Positions 1 to 7,996 of a DNA stretch of 64,000 bases are shown here, piece by piece. The DNA is from Maricaulis sp048269565 (GTDB lineage Bacteria; Pseudomonadota; Alphaproteobacteria; Caulobacterales; Maricaulaceae), in NCBI RefSeq assembly GCF_048269565.1, contig NZ_JBLXIK010000002.1:372001-436000 (forward strand). Reading direction: 5' to 3'. Every line of letters begins with the position of its first letter. Positions within the stretch are counted from its first letter, which is position 1. The notes beneath the pieces are model-generated. The model made no database searches. It saw nothing but the letters and a program-made list of their open reading frames with translations, and was not told where the DNA came from. A program made the translations under genes and the position numbers.

Positions 1-364
1 GCTCGCCGATCCCGGTTTGATAGCTGACCACTGTGCGGCCATCGAAGATCACCGCATCCGACGACTCGTAGCTGCGCTCGATCTCATAGCTCAATTGCTC
101 AATGCCCCAGCTGGAAATGCCGGCGATGATGGCATCGGCCCCCCGCCAGTCGATCGGCGGGGTGATCTGCGGAATCGCCAGTGAGGTGGGATCGATGAAA
201 CGCGCTGTTTCGGCATAGAGCGCCCGCATCGCATCATGGTCCTGGCGCTGATAGGCCGCGAGATAGGCCTCGGCGATGTCGCGTGAGCTGCCGGCCGTGC
301 CCGCCGCCGTGGCCGGCGCAGCCAAAGTCAGGCAGGCGAGTAGGCAGAGGACAAGTCGGTTCAT
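1..364 (-). CDS. Secreted NTF2-like (SnoaL-type) protein, C-terminus outside window
   Basis: Reading the minus strand from the ATG at 362-364 gives an uninterrupted frame that runs off the left edge, so only about 121 N-terminal residues are seen. The protein starts with a typical Sec signal peptide (MNRLVLCLLACLTLAAPATA). The mature part contains the helix YLAAYQRQDHDAMRALY and then a FIDP element, the usual opening of the SnoaL/NTF2-like cone fold, which serves small secreted enzymes and binding proteins of many kinds. No catalytic assignment is possible. It is divergent from rbfA, with about 256 bases between the two starts. A second secreted NTF2-like protein lies at the right end of the window, but the two are not obviously close relatives. 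Confidence 0.6.
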   Translation of the reverse strand, partial: MNRLVLCLLACLTLAAPATAAGTAGSSRDIAEAYLAAYQRQDHDAMRALYAETARFIDPTSLAIPQITPPIDWRGADAIIAGISSWGIEQLSYEIERSYESSDAVIFDGRTVVSYQTGIGE

Positions 365-620
365 GGCAGGGCTCCGGCCGGGATGGCGGTCTTCACGATG
401 TTTCGCTCTGCCCTGTGTGCGGCCTGCAGCGGCCCGATCGCAAGACACGAGCCCGCACGCGGGCGTCACATTTTCGCGCGCTTCTTGAACAGGCTGTAAT
501 CCGGACCATGTTGACGGGGCCGTTCTCCGGCTCTTGCATCCCCCGCGCAACCGGCGTACACCCGCGCGCCTTGCCGGTGCAGCGATTTGACGCCTGTGCC
601 GCCGACCCCGGAGAGGTGTC

Positions 621-1040
621 ATGGCCCGTAGACCAACCCGCGAACCGAAAACATCCACACAGCGTCAGCTCCGGGCCGGCGAGATCATCCGCCATGCGCT
701 CGTGACGCTGCTGGCGCGCGGGGATCTGCGCGACCCCGAGCTGGAAAAAGCCCTGATCACGGTCAGCGAAGTGCGCATGAGCACGGATTTGCGGGTGGCG
801 AAAGTCTATGTCGCGCCGCTCGGTCCCGGTGAACCGGCTGCGCTGGCCAAGGCACTCAATCGCGGCGCCGGCTTCCTGCGCGGACGGCTGGGGCGCGAAA
901 TCGAGCTGAAATTCACGCCGGAACTGCACTTCCACGCCGACAACAGTTTCGAGACCGCCAGCCATGTCGATCAATTGCTGGCGCGTCCCCAGGTGCAGCG
1001 CGACCTGCATTCCGATGATGAGGATGGCGGCGAGGACTGA
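621..1040 (+). CDS. rbfA: Ribosome-binding factor A
   Basis: RbfA is a small KH-fold protein that binds the 30S subunit and helps mature the 5' end of 16S rRNA, which matters most in the cold. The 139-residue frame has the family features: an N-terminal QRQLRAGEIIRHAL helix, a central RMSTDLRVAKVYV strand segment and a distal FTPELHFHAD block. An acidic tail (SDDEDGGED) follows. The start is set by GGAG at 610-613. It opens the rbfA-truB-rpsO-pnp operon. In many alphaproteobacteria infB lies directly upstream, but here a divergent secreted protein does. A weak promoter candidate (TTGACG 511-516, 17-base spacer, TTGCAT 534-539) lies in the gap. Confidence 0.93.
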   Translation: MARRPTREPKTSTQRQLRAGEIIRHALVTLLARGDLRDPELEKALITVSEVRMSTDLRVAKVYVAPLGPGEPAALAKALNRGAGFLRGRLGREIELKFTPELHFHADNSFETASHVDQLLARPQVQRDLHSDDEDGGED

Positions 1041-1114
1041 CCTGGCGGCACCGGACCGTATCGGAATGGCGATCCGCACTGCCCCGCCCTGGCGAACAGA
1101 TTTGAGAGACAGAC

Positions 1115-2089
1115 ATGGCCCGCAAGAACAAGGGTCAGGACATCCATGGCTGGGTGATCCTGGACAAGCCTTTCGACATGACCTCGACCCAGGCCGTTTC
1201 GGCGGTCCGGCGCCTGTTTGACGCCAACAAGGCGGGCCATGCCGGCACGCTCGATCCACTGGCGACCGGTATTCTGCCGATTGCGCTGGGCGAGGCGACC
1301 AAGACGGTTCCCTTTGCGATGGAGGGCGAGAAGGTCTACCGCTTCACCGTCAAATGGGGCGAGCGCACCGACACGCTTGATGCCGAGGGTGCGGTGATCG
1401 CGACTTCGGACCTGCGCCCGGAACGCGCGGAGATCGAGGCCGTCCTTGAGCGCTTCACCGGTGAGATCCAACAGGTCCCGCCGATCTATTCCGCGATCCG
1501 CGTCAATGGCGAGCGCGCCTATGACCTGGCCCGCGATGGCGAGGAAGTCGAGCTCGAGGCGCGCACGATCCGGATTGATGACCTGGCGTTGACCGACTGT
1601 CCCGATGCCGACCATGCCGTGTTTGAGATGCGTTGCGGCAAGGGCTCCTATGTGCGCGCCATGGCGCGTGACCTCGCTCATGCCCTGGGCACGGAAGGTC
1701 ATGTGGTGGCGCTGCGGCGGCTGGTGGTCGGGAGCTTCACAGAGGCAGAATCCACAACGCTGGACGGATTGCGAGAAATGGCTCATAAGGGCGCCGCTTC
1801 GGAAGCTTTGCTCCCGGTACAGACCGCGCTGGACGACATCCCGGCGTTGGCCATAACCGACGAGGAAACATCCAATCTGAAGCTAGGACGGTCGATCGTC
1901 CTGCTCCCGCGTCAAGCGCAAGAGCTCAAAGCCAGTCGGCGCCCTCTCACCATAGCGGGCAAGGATTGTACTTTCATGGCTCTGGCGACCCTGGACGGGC
2001 AGGCAGTGGCAATCGGCGAGGCGCGGGCCGGAAAGTTCCAGCCCGTGCGTGTTTTCAACTTGCCCCGCCAAGGGGTCGACAGAGTTTAG
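1115..2089 (+). CDS. truB: tRNA pseudouridine-55 synthase TruB
   Basis: TruB converts U55 of the tRNA T-loop to pseudouridine and also acts as a tRNA chaperone. The 324-residue protein carries the signature GHAGTLDPLATG at residues 41-52, in which Asp47 is the catalytic nucleophile. It also has the downstream KVYRFTVKWGERTDTLD block and the RCGKGSYVRAMARDLA motif that packs the active site. The C-terminal part (from about residue 250) is the small RNA-binding extension found in the family. It lies 74 bases after rbfA and stops 9 bases before rpsO, so it is very probably cotranscribed. The length is normal. Confidence 0.95.
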   Translation: MARKNKGQDIHGWVILDKPFDMTSTQAVSAVRRLFDANKAGHAGTLDPLATGILPIALGEATKTVPFAMEGEKVYRFTVKWGERTDTLDAEGAVIATSDLRPERAEIEAVLERFTGEIQQVPPIYSAIRVNGERAYDLARDGEEVELEARTIRIDDLALTDCPDADHAVFEMRCGKGSYVRAMARDLAHALGTEGHVVALRRLVVGSFTEAESTTLDGLREMAHKGAASEALLPVQTALDDIPALAITDEETSNLKLGRSIVLLPRQAQELKASRRPLTIAGKDCTFMALATLDGQAVAIGEARAGKFQPVRVFNLPRQGVDRV

Positions 2090-2098
2090 GAGAACCCG

Positions 2099-2368
2099 AT
2101 GTCGATTACGCAAGAGCGCAAATCCGCGCTCATCTCAGAGCATGCCCGTGGTAGCGCAGATACTGGCTCGCCGGAGGTCCAGGTGGCCATCCTGACCGAG
2201 CGGATCGCGAACCTCACGGAGCACTTCAAGACCCATAAGAAGGACAACCACTCGCGTCGCGGCCTTCTGAAAATGGTCTCCCAGCGCCGCCGTCTTCTCG
2301 ATTATGTGAAGAATAAAGACGATGCTCGTTACCGGGCAATCATCGAGAAGCTTGGCTTGCGCCGCTGA
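2099..2368 (+). CDS. rpsO: 30S ribosomal protein S15
   Basis: S15 is a primary 16S rRNA-binding protein of the small-subunit platform. The 89-residue frame matches the family length and contains the hallmark segments DTGSPEVQVAILTERI, HKKDNHSRRGLL and QRRRLLDYV. GGAG at 2090-2094, seven bases before the ATG, is a strong ribosome-binding site and fixes the start. The arrangement truB-rpsO-pnp is conserved across many bacteria. In enterobacteria the rpsO-pnp message is controlled by RNA processing, but no equivalent stem could be identified with confidence in the 29-base gap to pnp. Confidence 0.97.
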   Translation: MSITQERKSALISEHARGSADTGSPEVQVAILTERIANLTEHFKTHKKDNHSRRGLLKMVSQRRRLLDYVKNKDDARYRAIIEKLGLRR

Positions 2369-2397
2369 TCCGCGACCGCATCCGTACGAAAGACGAT

Positions 2398-4527
2398 ATG
2401 TTCGATATTCAAAAAGAAACGATCGAGTGGGAGGGCCGCCCTCTCACTTTCGAAACCGGGCGTGTAGCCCGTCAGGCCAATGGCTCGGTCATGGTGACCT
2501 ATGGCGAGACGACTGTTCTCGCCACTGCCGTTGGCGTCAAGACCGTCAAGGAAGGGGCCGACTTCTTCCCTCTCACGGTCAATTACCAGGAAAAGACCTT
2601 TGCCGCCGGCAAGATCCCGGGCGGGTTCTTCAAGCGCGAAGGCCGTCCGTCGGAAAAAGAGACGCTGACCTCGCGCCTCATTGACCGTCCGATCCGTCCG
2701 CTCTTCCCCAAAGGCTTCAAGAACGAAGTCCAGGTGATGCTGACCGTGCTCTCGCACGACATGGAAAACGATCCCGACATTGTCGGCCTGATCGGCGCTT
2801 CTGCCGCCCTGGTCCTGTCGGGTCTGCCCTTCATGGGACCGATCGGCGCCGCCCGCGTCGGTTATATCGATGGCGAATACGTCATCAACCCGCCTGTCTA
2901 TGACATGGTCGACAGTGCCCTTGACCTCGTGGTCGCCGGCACCGGCGATGCCGTCATGATGGTTGAATCGGAAGCGAAAGAGCTGTCCGAGGAAATCATG
3001 CTTGGCGCCGTCATGGCCGGTCACAAGGCTTTCCAGCCGGTGATCGATGCGATCATCCGTCTGGCCGAAAAAGCCGCGAAAGAGCCTTGGGATTACGAGC
3101 CGGAAGATCATTCCGACATTGAAGCCAAGGTTCGTGATCTGATCGGTGACGAACTGGCTGCGGCCTACACGCATGTCGACAAGACCGAGCGTTATGCGGC
3201 TGTCAATGCGGCCAAGGCCAAGGCTGTCGCAGCCCTGGCCCGTTCCGACGACAATCCTGACGGCGTTGCCGGCACGGTTCTCAAGGACGTGATGAAATCG
3301 GTTGAAGCCTCCATCGTTCGTGGTGGCATCATCAAGACCGGCAAGCGTATCGATGGCCGTGCCCTCGACCAGGTCCGTCCGATCGTGTCCGAGGCGGGTA
3401 TCCTGCCGCGCACCCACGGTTCGGCCCTGTTCACCCGGGGTGAAACCCAGGCGATGGTCGTGGCCACGCTCGGCACCGGCGAAGACGAGCAATTCGTCGA
3501 CGATCTGACCGGGACCTATAAGGAGCGCTTCATGCTCCATTATAACTTCCCGCCATATTCGGTCGGTGAAACCTCCTTCCGCCTGGCTCCGGGTCGTCGC
3601 GAAATCGGCCATGGCAAGCTTGCCTGGCGCGCTGTTCGTGCGGTTCTGCCATCGCATGCCGACTTCCCCTACACGATCCGTCTCGTGTCGGAGATCACCG
3701 AATCCAATGGTTCGTCCTCGATGGCCACCGTGTGTGGTGCCTCGCTGGCGATGATGGATGCCGGCGTGCCTCTGACGCGTCCGGTTTCGGGTATTGCCAT
3801 GGGCCTGATCAAGGACCCTGAAGGCGTTGCCGTGTTGTCCGACATCCTGGGTGATGAAGATCATCTCGGCGATATGGACTTCAAGGTTGCCGGTACGGCC
3901 GAAGGTGTCACATCGCTGCAGATGGACATCAAGATCGCCGGTATCGACGAGACGATCATGCACACGGCCCTCGACCAGGCGAAGGGTGGGCGCATGCACA
4001 TCCTCGCCGAGATGGCCAAGGCGCTCGACACCTCGCGCACCGAGCTCGGCGAATTTGCGCCGCGCATCGAAACCATCACCATCCCGACCGACAAGATCCG
4101 TGACGTTATCGGAACCGGCGGCAAGGTGATCCGCGAGATCGTCGAAAAGACCGGTGCCAAGGTCGACGTCAATGATGAAGGCGTGATCAAGGTCTCGTCT
4201 TCGGATGCGTCCTCGATCAAGGCTGCGCTCGACTGGATCATCGGCCTCACCGCCGAGCCTGAAGAAGGCAAGATCTACAAGGGCAAGGTCGTCAAGGTCA
4301 TGGACTTTGGTGCCTTCGTGAATTTCTTCGGCCCGAAAGACGGCCTGGTCCACGTTTCCCAGCTCCGCAATGAGCGCGTGAACCATCCGTCCGACCTGCT
4401 GAAGGAAGGCGATGAAGTCTACGTCAAACTCCTCGGCTTCGATGATCGCGGCAAGGTTCGGCTGTCGATGAAAGTCGTCGACCAGGAAACCGGTCTCGAA
4501 ATCGCCAAGGATGCCGCAGAGGCGTAA
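2398..4527 (+). CDS. pnp: Polyribonucleotide nucleotidyltransferase (PNPase)
   Basis: PNPase is the phosphorolytic 3'-5' exoribonuclease of the mRNA degradation machinery. The 709-residue product shows the full architecture: a first RNase PH core (about 1-210), a linker helical region, a second catalytic RNase PH core (about 310-540, including FPPYSVGE and RREIGHG), a KH domain around residues 550-615 with VIGTGGKVIREI, and an S1 domain near 620-690 starting GKIYKGKVVKVMDFGAFVNF. It is the last gene of the operon and is followed by an intrinsic terminator. Nothing in the sequence suggests truncation. Confidence 0.97.
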   Translation: MFDIQKETIEWEGRPLTFETGRVARQANGSVMVTYGETTVLATAVGVKTVKEGADFFPLTVNYQEKTFAAGKIPGGFFKREGRPSEKETLTSRLIDRPIRPLFPKGFKNEVQVMLTVLSHDMENDPDIVGLIGASAALVLSGLPFMGPIGAARVGYIDGEYVINPPVYDMVDSALDLVVAGTGDAVMMVESEAKELSEEIMLGAVMAGHKAFQPVIDAIIRLAEKAAKEPWDYEPEDHSDIEAKVRDLIGDELAAAYTHVDKTERYAAVNAAKAKAVAALARSDDNPDGVAGTVLKDVMKSVEASIVRGGIIKTGKRIDGRALDQVRPIVSEAGILPRTHGSALFTRGETQAMVVATLGTGEDEQFVDDLTGTYKERFMLHYNFPPYSVGETSFRLAPGRREIGHGKLAWRAVRAVLPSHADFPYTIRLVSEITESNGSSSMATVCGASLAMMDAGVPLTRPVSGIAMGLIKDPEGVAVLSDILGDEDHLGDMDFKVAGTAEGVTSLQMDIKIAGIDETIMHTALDQAKGGRMHILAEMAKALDTSRTELGEFAPRIETITIPTDKIRDVIGTGGKVIREIVEKTGAKVDVNDEGVIKVSSSDASSIKAALDWIIGLTAEPEEGKIYKGKVVKVMDFGAFVNFFGPKDGLVHVSQLRNERVNHPSDLLKEGDEVYVKLLGFDDRGKVRLSMKVVDQETGLEIAKDAAEA

Positions 4528-4565
4528 GCCCCTCCGGTCCTGGTGATCAGAAACTGAATGAAAGG

Positions 4566-4592
4566 CCCGCCGGAGCGATCCGGCGGGTTTTT
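4566..4592 (+). terminator. Intrinsic terminator after pnp
   Basis: A perfect 9-bp stem, CCCGCCGGA / TCCGGCGGG, with a GCGA loop is followed directly by five T residues. It lies 38 bases after the pnp stop and ends where the convergent LytTR gene stops, so it closes the rbfA-pnp operon. Confidence 0.88.
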
Positions 4593-5456
4593 CTATGCCG
4601 CCAGCCGGTCGCGATAACGGCGGCTGCCGGGGACGGTCTCGCCATTGGCCAGGGTAATCGTCACATCGCCCTCACCGGTCGGGGCAATTTGCGTCAGGCA
4701 CGCGCGGTTGATCAGCCAGGAGCGATGCACCCGCACCGCGTCGACTCCCGCCTCGATCAGCAGCTTCTCCAGATCGGTGAGGGTGGTGCGCGCCAGATGC
4801 TGGCCGGCTCCAAAACGGACCTCGACATAATTGCCCGCCGCGCGGGCGCTGGTGAATTCGCTGGCCGGCAGGCGCATGACGCGGCCCCCGCAGCGCAGGG
4901 TGATGCGGTGGTTGGTGCGGGCATCGCTATGGGCGGCGGCGGCCTCAAGCTTGAGTTGCTCGATTCCCAGCGAGGTCGAGAGGACGAGCTGGAAGGCAAA
5001 ATAGGTCGCGGCCTGTTTGCGGAATTCATAGATGAACATGTCCAGCGCCGAGCCGTCATAGCTGTAGGCGTGGCCATAAACGCCCTCCCAGATCGCAAAA
5101 CGGAGCGTCATCATGATGTTGACCTGGAGCAGGGCATAGATCAGCACGCCGGCGCAGTGAATCGCGAGATTGCGGCGCCAGCGACCCGGCTCCAGCGGGA
5201 AGCGCTGGCCCAGCCAGAGGATCAGCGGCAGTCCCGCCAGGATGGCGATGATTGCCGTGCCTTCCTGGATCCAGGGCAGTGAGGGCGGTTCCGTACCCCG
5301 GTCCCATTCTATCTCATTGCTGAGCGACAGCGAGTTGATGACATAGATCAGCAGGACACTCCCGATGCAGATCAGGGCCGCATTCCGGACGCCGGCGCGT
5401 TCGGCCTTGCGTTCGACGGAATCGGCGCGATTGTGGGGTGGGCCAAGGTGGGTCAT
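4593..5456 (-). CDS. Membrane-anchored LytTR-type DNA-binding regulator
   Basis: The N-terminal half holds about four hydrophobic segments (for example GSVLLIYVINSL, AIIAILAGLPLILWLG and AGVLIYALLQVNIMM). The C-terminal 100 residues form a LytTR DNA-binding domain, with ASEFTSARAAGNYVEV, the characteristic VRVHRSWLIN and a terminal GSRRYRDRL. LytTR domains bind imperfect direct repeats near promoters. There is no receiver domain, so the membrane part probably senses the signal. The start is uncertain: the frame stays open upstream to a GTG at 5513, but neither start has a good ribosome-binding site, and the ATG at 5456 is chosen. It is divergent from the acyltransferase gene at 5639, a plausible target. 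Confidence 0.8.
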   Translation of the reverse strand: MTHLGPPHNRADSVERKAERAGVRNAALICIGSVLLIYVINSLSLSNEIEWDRGTEPPSLPWIQEGTAIIAILAGLPLILWLGQRFPLEPGRWRRNLAIHCAGVLIYALLQVNIMMTLRFAIWEGVYGHAYSYDGSALDMFIYEFRKQAATYFAFQLVLSTSLGIEQLKLEAAAAHSDARTNHRITLRCGGRVMRLPASEFTSARAAGNYVEVRFGAGQHLARTTLTDLEKLLIEAGVDAVRVHRSWLINRACLTQIAPTGEGDVTITLANGETVPGSRRYRDRLAA

Positions 5457-5638
5457 CGCGCGATCATGCACTGGGGCGGCGTCGAAAGGGAAGCCCCGTT
5501 CGCCCCCGCTCACCGCCGCTGGTCCCCGGGCTGCAGCCGCCTGTCACAGCGGGCCGCGATCAATACCGGGGCGCTGGCCATCCCGTCAGGCGTTGGCGAT
5601 GAAGGCGGCAATTCTTCACGATCCCGGAGTCCAGGACA

Positions 5639-6850
5639 ATGACCAACCCTGCCAAGGCTATCTCGCCCGCCACCCGCCGCTTCGATCTCGACTGGCTTCG
5701 GATCGGTGTGTTCGGCCTTTTGATCTTTTATCACATCGGCATGTTCTTCAACACGGAGGGCTGGCACGCCAAGAGCACGCATATGAATGATGCGATGGAG
5801 CCCTTGATGTGGCTCTCCAGCCCCTGGCGCCTGCCCCTGCTCTTCTTCATCTCCGGCGTTGCGATCCGTTTTCTGTCCGACAAGCTGGGGGCGGGAAATT
5901 TCGCCCGTGACCGCTTTATCCGGCTTTTCCCGGTCATCGTCTTCGGCATGTATGTGATTGTGCCGCCCCAGATGTGGGCCGAGCTGCAGCGTGCCGGCGA
6001 GATCGGTGCGAATTTCTGGACCTTCTATCAGAGCTATGCCTTCGAATGGTCCGGGCCCTGGTCGGAGCATTCACCCACCTGGAATCATCTCTGGTATGTG
6101 GTCTATCTCTTCGTCTACTGCATGCTTCTGGCGCCGGTGATTCCGATCCTGCGGACCGTCGCCGACAGCAAGGCCCTCAAGGCCGTTGGCGAGCTGTTCC
6201 AGCGTCCGGTGCTGGGCCCGATCCTGATGATCGTGCTGCCGCTCCTGCCCTTCGTTCTGATCCGCTTCACCCTGGTGGAACGTTTCCCGACCACTCATGA
6301 CCTCACCAGCGACTGGGCCAATCACGCCAACAGTTTCCTGATCCTGCTCTATGGCTATTTCTTCGCCCGAAATGAGGCGCTCTGGCGCGCGGTTGACCGG
6401 GTCCTGCCCTGGGCCGCGACGCTCACGGTGACGTCCTTCATCTTCCTCTATGCCTGCTATTCCACCTGGCCGGCGATCGAGAACAATATGCCGCTGGTGT
6501 GGACCGCACGCTTCGACCGCATCTTCTTCGCCTGGGCCATCATCCTGACCCTGCTCGGTCTCGCACGCCGCTTCTGCAATCACGACAATGCGGCGCGCCG
6601 CTACCTCACCGAAGCCGTCTTCCCCTATTACATCCTGCACCAGACCATCATCGTGGTCTGGGGCTTCTTCATCGGCTCGATGGGCTTCGACGTCTGGACC
6701 GAGTTCTGGCTCCTTGTCGCGATAACGGTGATCGGCTGTGGGCTTGGCTATGAACTGGTGAGGCGGGTTCCGTTGCTGCGCCCGGTAATGGGGCTGAAAT
6801 GGCGGCGGGGAAGTGGCTCTGGCCGGGCGGTGTCAGCGGTCGCGGAATAG
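5639..6850 (+). CDS. Acyltransferase family 3 membrane protein (OpgC-like)
   Basis: This 403-residue polytopic protein begins with the family hallmark RRFDLDWLRIGVFGLLIFYH, in which the His near the end of the first membrane segment is essential in characterised members. LPLLFFISGVAIRFL and about ten hydrophobic spans follow. Acyltransferase-3 proteins transfer acyl or succinyl groups to extracytoplasmic glycans and lipids. The FDLDWLR opening resembles the OpgC/MdoC branch that modifies periplasmic glucans, but the substrate cannot be told from sequence. The gene is divergent from a LytTR regulator across about 180 bases, so regulation by that protein is possible. Confidence 0.82.
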   Translation: MTNPAKAISPATRRFDLDWLRIGVFGLLIFYHIGMFFNTEGWHAKSTHMNDAMEPLMWLSSPWRLPLLFFISGVAIRFLSDKLGAGNFARDRFIRLFPVIVFGMYVIVPPQMWAELQRAGEIGANFWTFYQSYAFEWSGPWSEHSPTWNHLWYVVYLFVYCMLLAPVIPILRTVADSKALKAVGELFQRPVLGPILMIVLPLLPFVLIRFTLVERFPTTHDLTSDWANHANSFLILLYGYFFARNEALWRAVDRVLPWAATLTVTSFIFLYACYSTWPAIENNMPLVWTARFDRIFFAWAIILTLLGLARRFCNHDNAARRYLTEAVFPYYILHQTIIVVWGFFIGSMGFDVWTEFWLLVAITVIGCGLGYELVRRVPLLRPVMGLKWRRGSGSGRAVSAVAE

Positions 6851-6921
6851 GCCAAGATTCTTGTTGAAGTCTACGCTGCATGAGATACACTTATTACGAG
6901 TAATTTGGAGCGGCGCCCGCA

Positions 6922-7137
6922 TTGAAGTATTCGGTGATCAAGCGCGTTGATGCCTATGTGATCTATTGCTCCGAGGTCGAGGCCACCGATCCGGAGGCTG
7001 CGACTGAGTTGGCTTATATGCACGGTGATGGTTTGAGTTGGGAGCGGGAGGGGACCGAGGAATTTGATGCATGTCGCATCGTCGCATTGGACGAATTCGG
7101 GCAAGAGGTGCAGTCATCTGCCACTGGTCGAGGTTAA
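6922..7137 (+). CDS. Small hypothetical protein beside DpnI-like gene
   Basis: A 71-residue acidic protein starting MKYSVIKRVDAYVIYCSEV. The start is TTG at 6922, supported by GGAG at 6907-6910. There is no signal peptide, membrane span or recognised motif. The single-domain alpha/beta look (an opening strand, an acidic helix EATDPEAATELAYMHG, further strands) is an inference only. It lies 85 bases before the DpnI-type endonuclease in the same orientation and in DNA that looks less G+C-rich than the flanking core genes. It could have come in with that gene, but a functional link is not shown. Confidence 0.5.
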   Translation: MKYSVIKRVDAYVIYCSEVEATDPEAATELAYMHGDGLSWEREGTEEFDACRIVALDEFGQEVQSSATGRG

Positions 7138-7222
7138 CTCGCAATGCTCCGGCATGATTGATTGCCTGTCCGGACAATCACGCTAGCATCCGTGTATGGA
7201 ATGGTAGCGGATTGGCTGGGCG

Positions 7223-7993
7223 GTGAAGCTAGAGTTTCGCGAAACACAAGCGCCATATGTGAGCGGGACGCAAGCCGCGAGATGGTGGACCGAGGACTGG
7301 GCGAGCAACGAGCTCTTTTGCCCTAGCTGTGGCGGCGAAAGCCTCACCGGCTATGAAAATAATCGCCCCGTCGCTGACTTGTTCTGCGAAAATTGTGCTG
7401 AGCAATTCGAGCTCAAAAGTTCAAAAAAGACCTTTGGCTTCAAGATTGTCGATGGCGCCTACTCATCGATGTCCGAGCGCCTCGCCTCTACGACAAATCC
7501 AAATTTGTTCCTGCTAAACTATGATCTGGACCGGCGCTCAATCACAAACCTGATTGTCGTACCAAAACAGTTCTTCACCCTTTCCGTCATCGAGCGGCGA
7601 CCACCGCTAAAGCCAACGGCAAGGCGTGCCGGCTGGGTTGGGTGCAACATCCTGTTCGGCAAGATTCCTGCGACGGGTCGAATTGAAATCGTCCGAAACG
7701 GCGCGGTCCGTCCACGTGAACGGGTCGTGCAGCAGTGGCGGCGAACCTTGTTTCTCCGGAGCGGTACCGCGAGTTCACGGGGATGGCTGTTGGAAGTGCT
7801 CGGTTGCGTCGAACGGTTGGGCTCAGAGGAATTCTCCACTGACGACGCCTATAGATTCGCTCCCTATCTTCAGGAGATTTTTCCGAAGAACAGACACGTC
7901 AGGGAGAAGATACGCCAGCAACTCCAACGGCTCCGGGACAATGGAATCCTGGAGTTCGTCGCGCGCGGGCGGTATCGGCTGATCCCAGGCTAG
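7223..7993 (+). CDS. dpnI: DpnI-type restriction endonuclease cutting N6-methyladenine GATC
   Basis: The 256 residues correspond end to end to the DpnI family (about 254 residues), enzymes that cleave GATC only when its adenine is methylated. The N-terminal catalytic domain shows two zinc-binding CxxC pairs (Cys33/36 and Cys55/58), the block NNRPVAD with Asp52, and FELKS with Glu63 and Lys65, which together make the PD-(D/E)XK site. The conserved PTARRAGWVGCNI block includes Trp138. The C-terminal winged-helix part ends with REKIRQQLQRLRDNGI. The start is GTG. There is no methyltransferase beside it, as expected for a methyl-directed enzyme. Its lower G+C and its position between core genes suggest transfer. 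It would attack Dam-modified incoming DNA while sparing a host that methylates only GANTC. Confidence 0.93.
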   Translation: MKLEFRETQAPYVSGTQAARWWTEDWASNELFCPSCGGESLTGYENNRPVADLFCENCAEQFELKSSKKTFGFKIVDGAYSSMSERLASTTNPNLFLLNYDLDRRSITNLIVVPKQFFTLSVIERRPPLKPTARRAGWVGCNILFGKIPATGRIEIVRNGAVRPRERVVQQWRRTLFLRSGTASSRGWLLEVLGCVERLGSEEFSTDDAYRFAPYLQEIFPKNRHVREKIRQQLQRLRDNGILEFVARGRYRLIPG

Positions 7994-7996
7994 CCT

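Noticed and set aside
451..464. GC-rich hairpin (GCCCGC/GCGGGC) upstream of rbfA
   Set aside because: Short stem with a two-base gap and no T-run on either strand; it cannot be called a terminator.
2329..4386. Open frame of about 685 codons opposite pnp
   Set aside because: It is antisense to a well-supported gene, with shadow composition and no motif.
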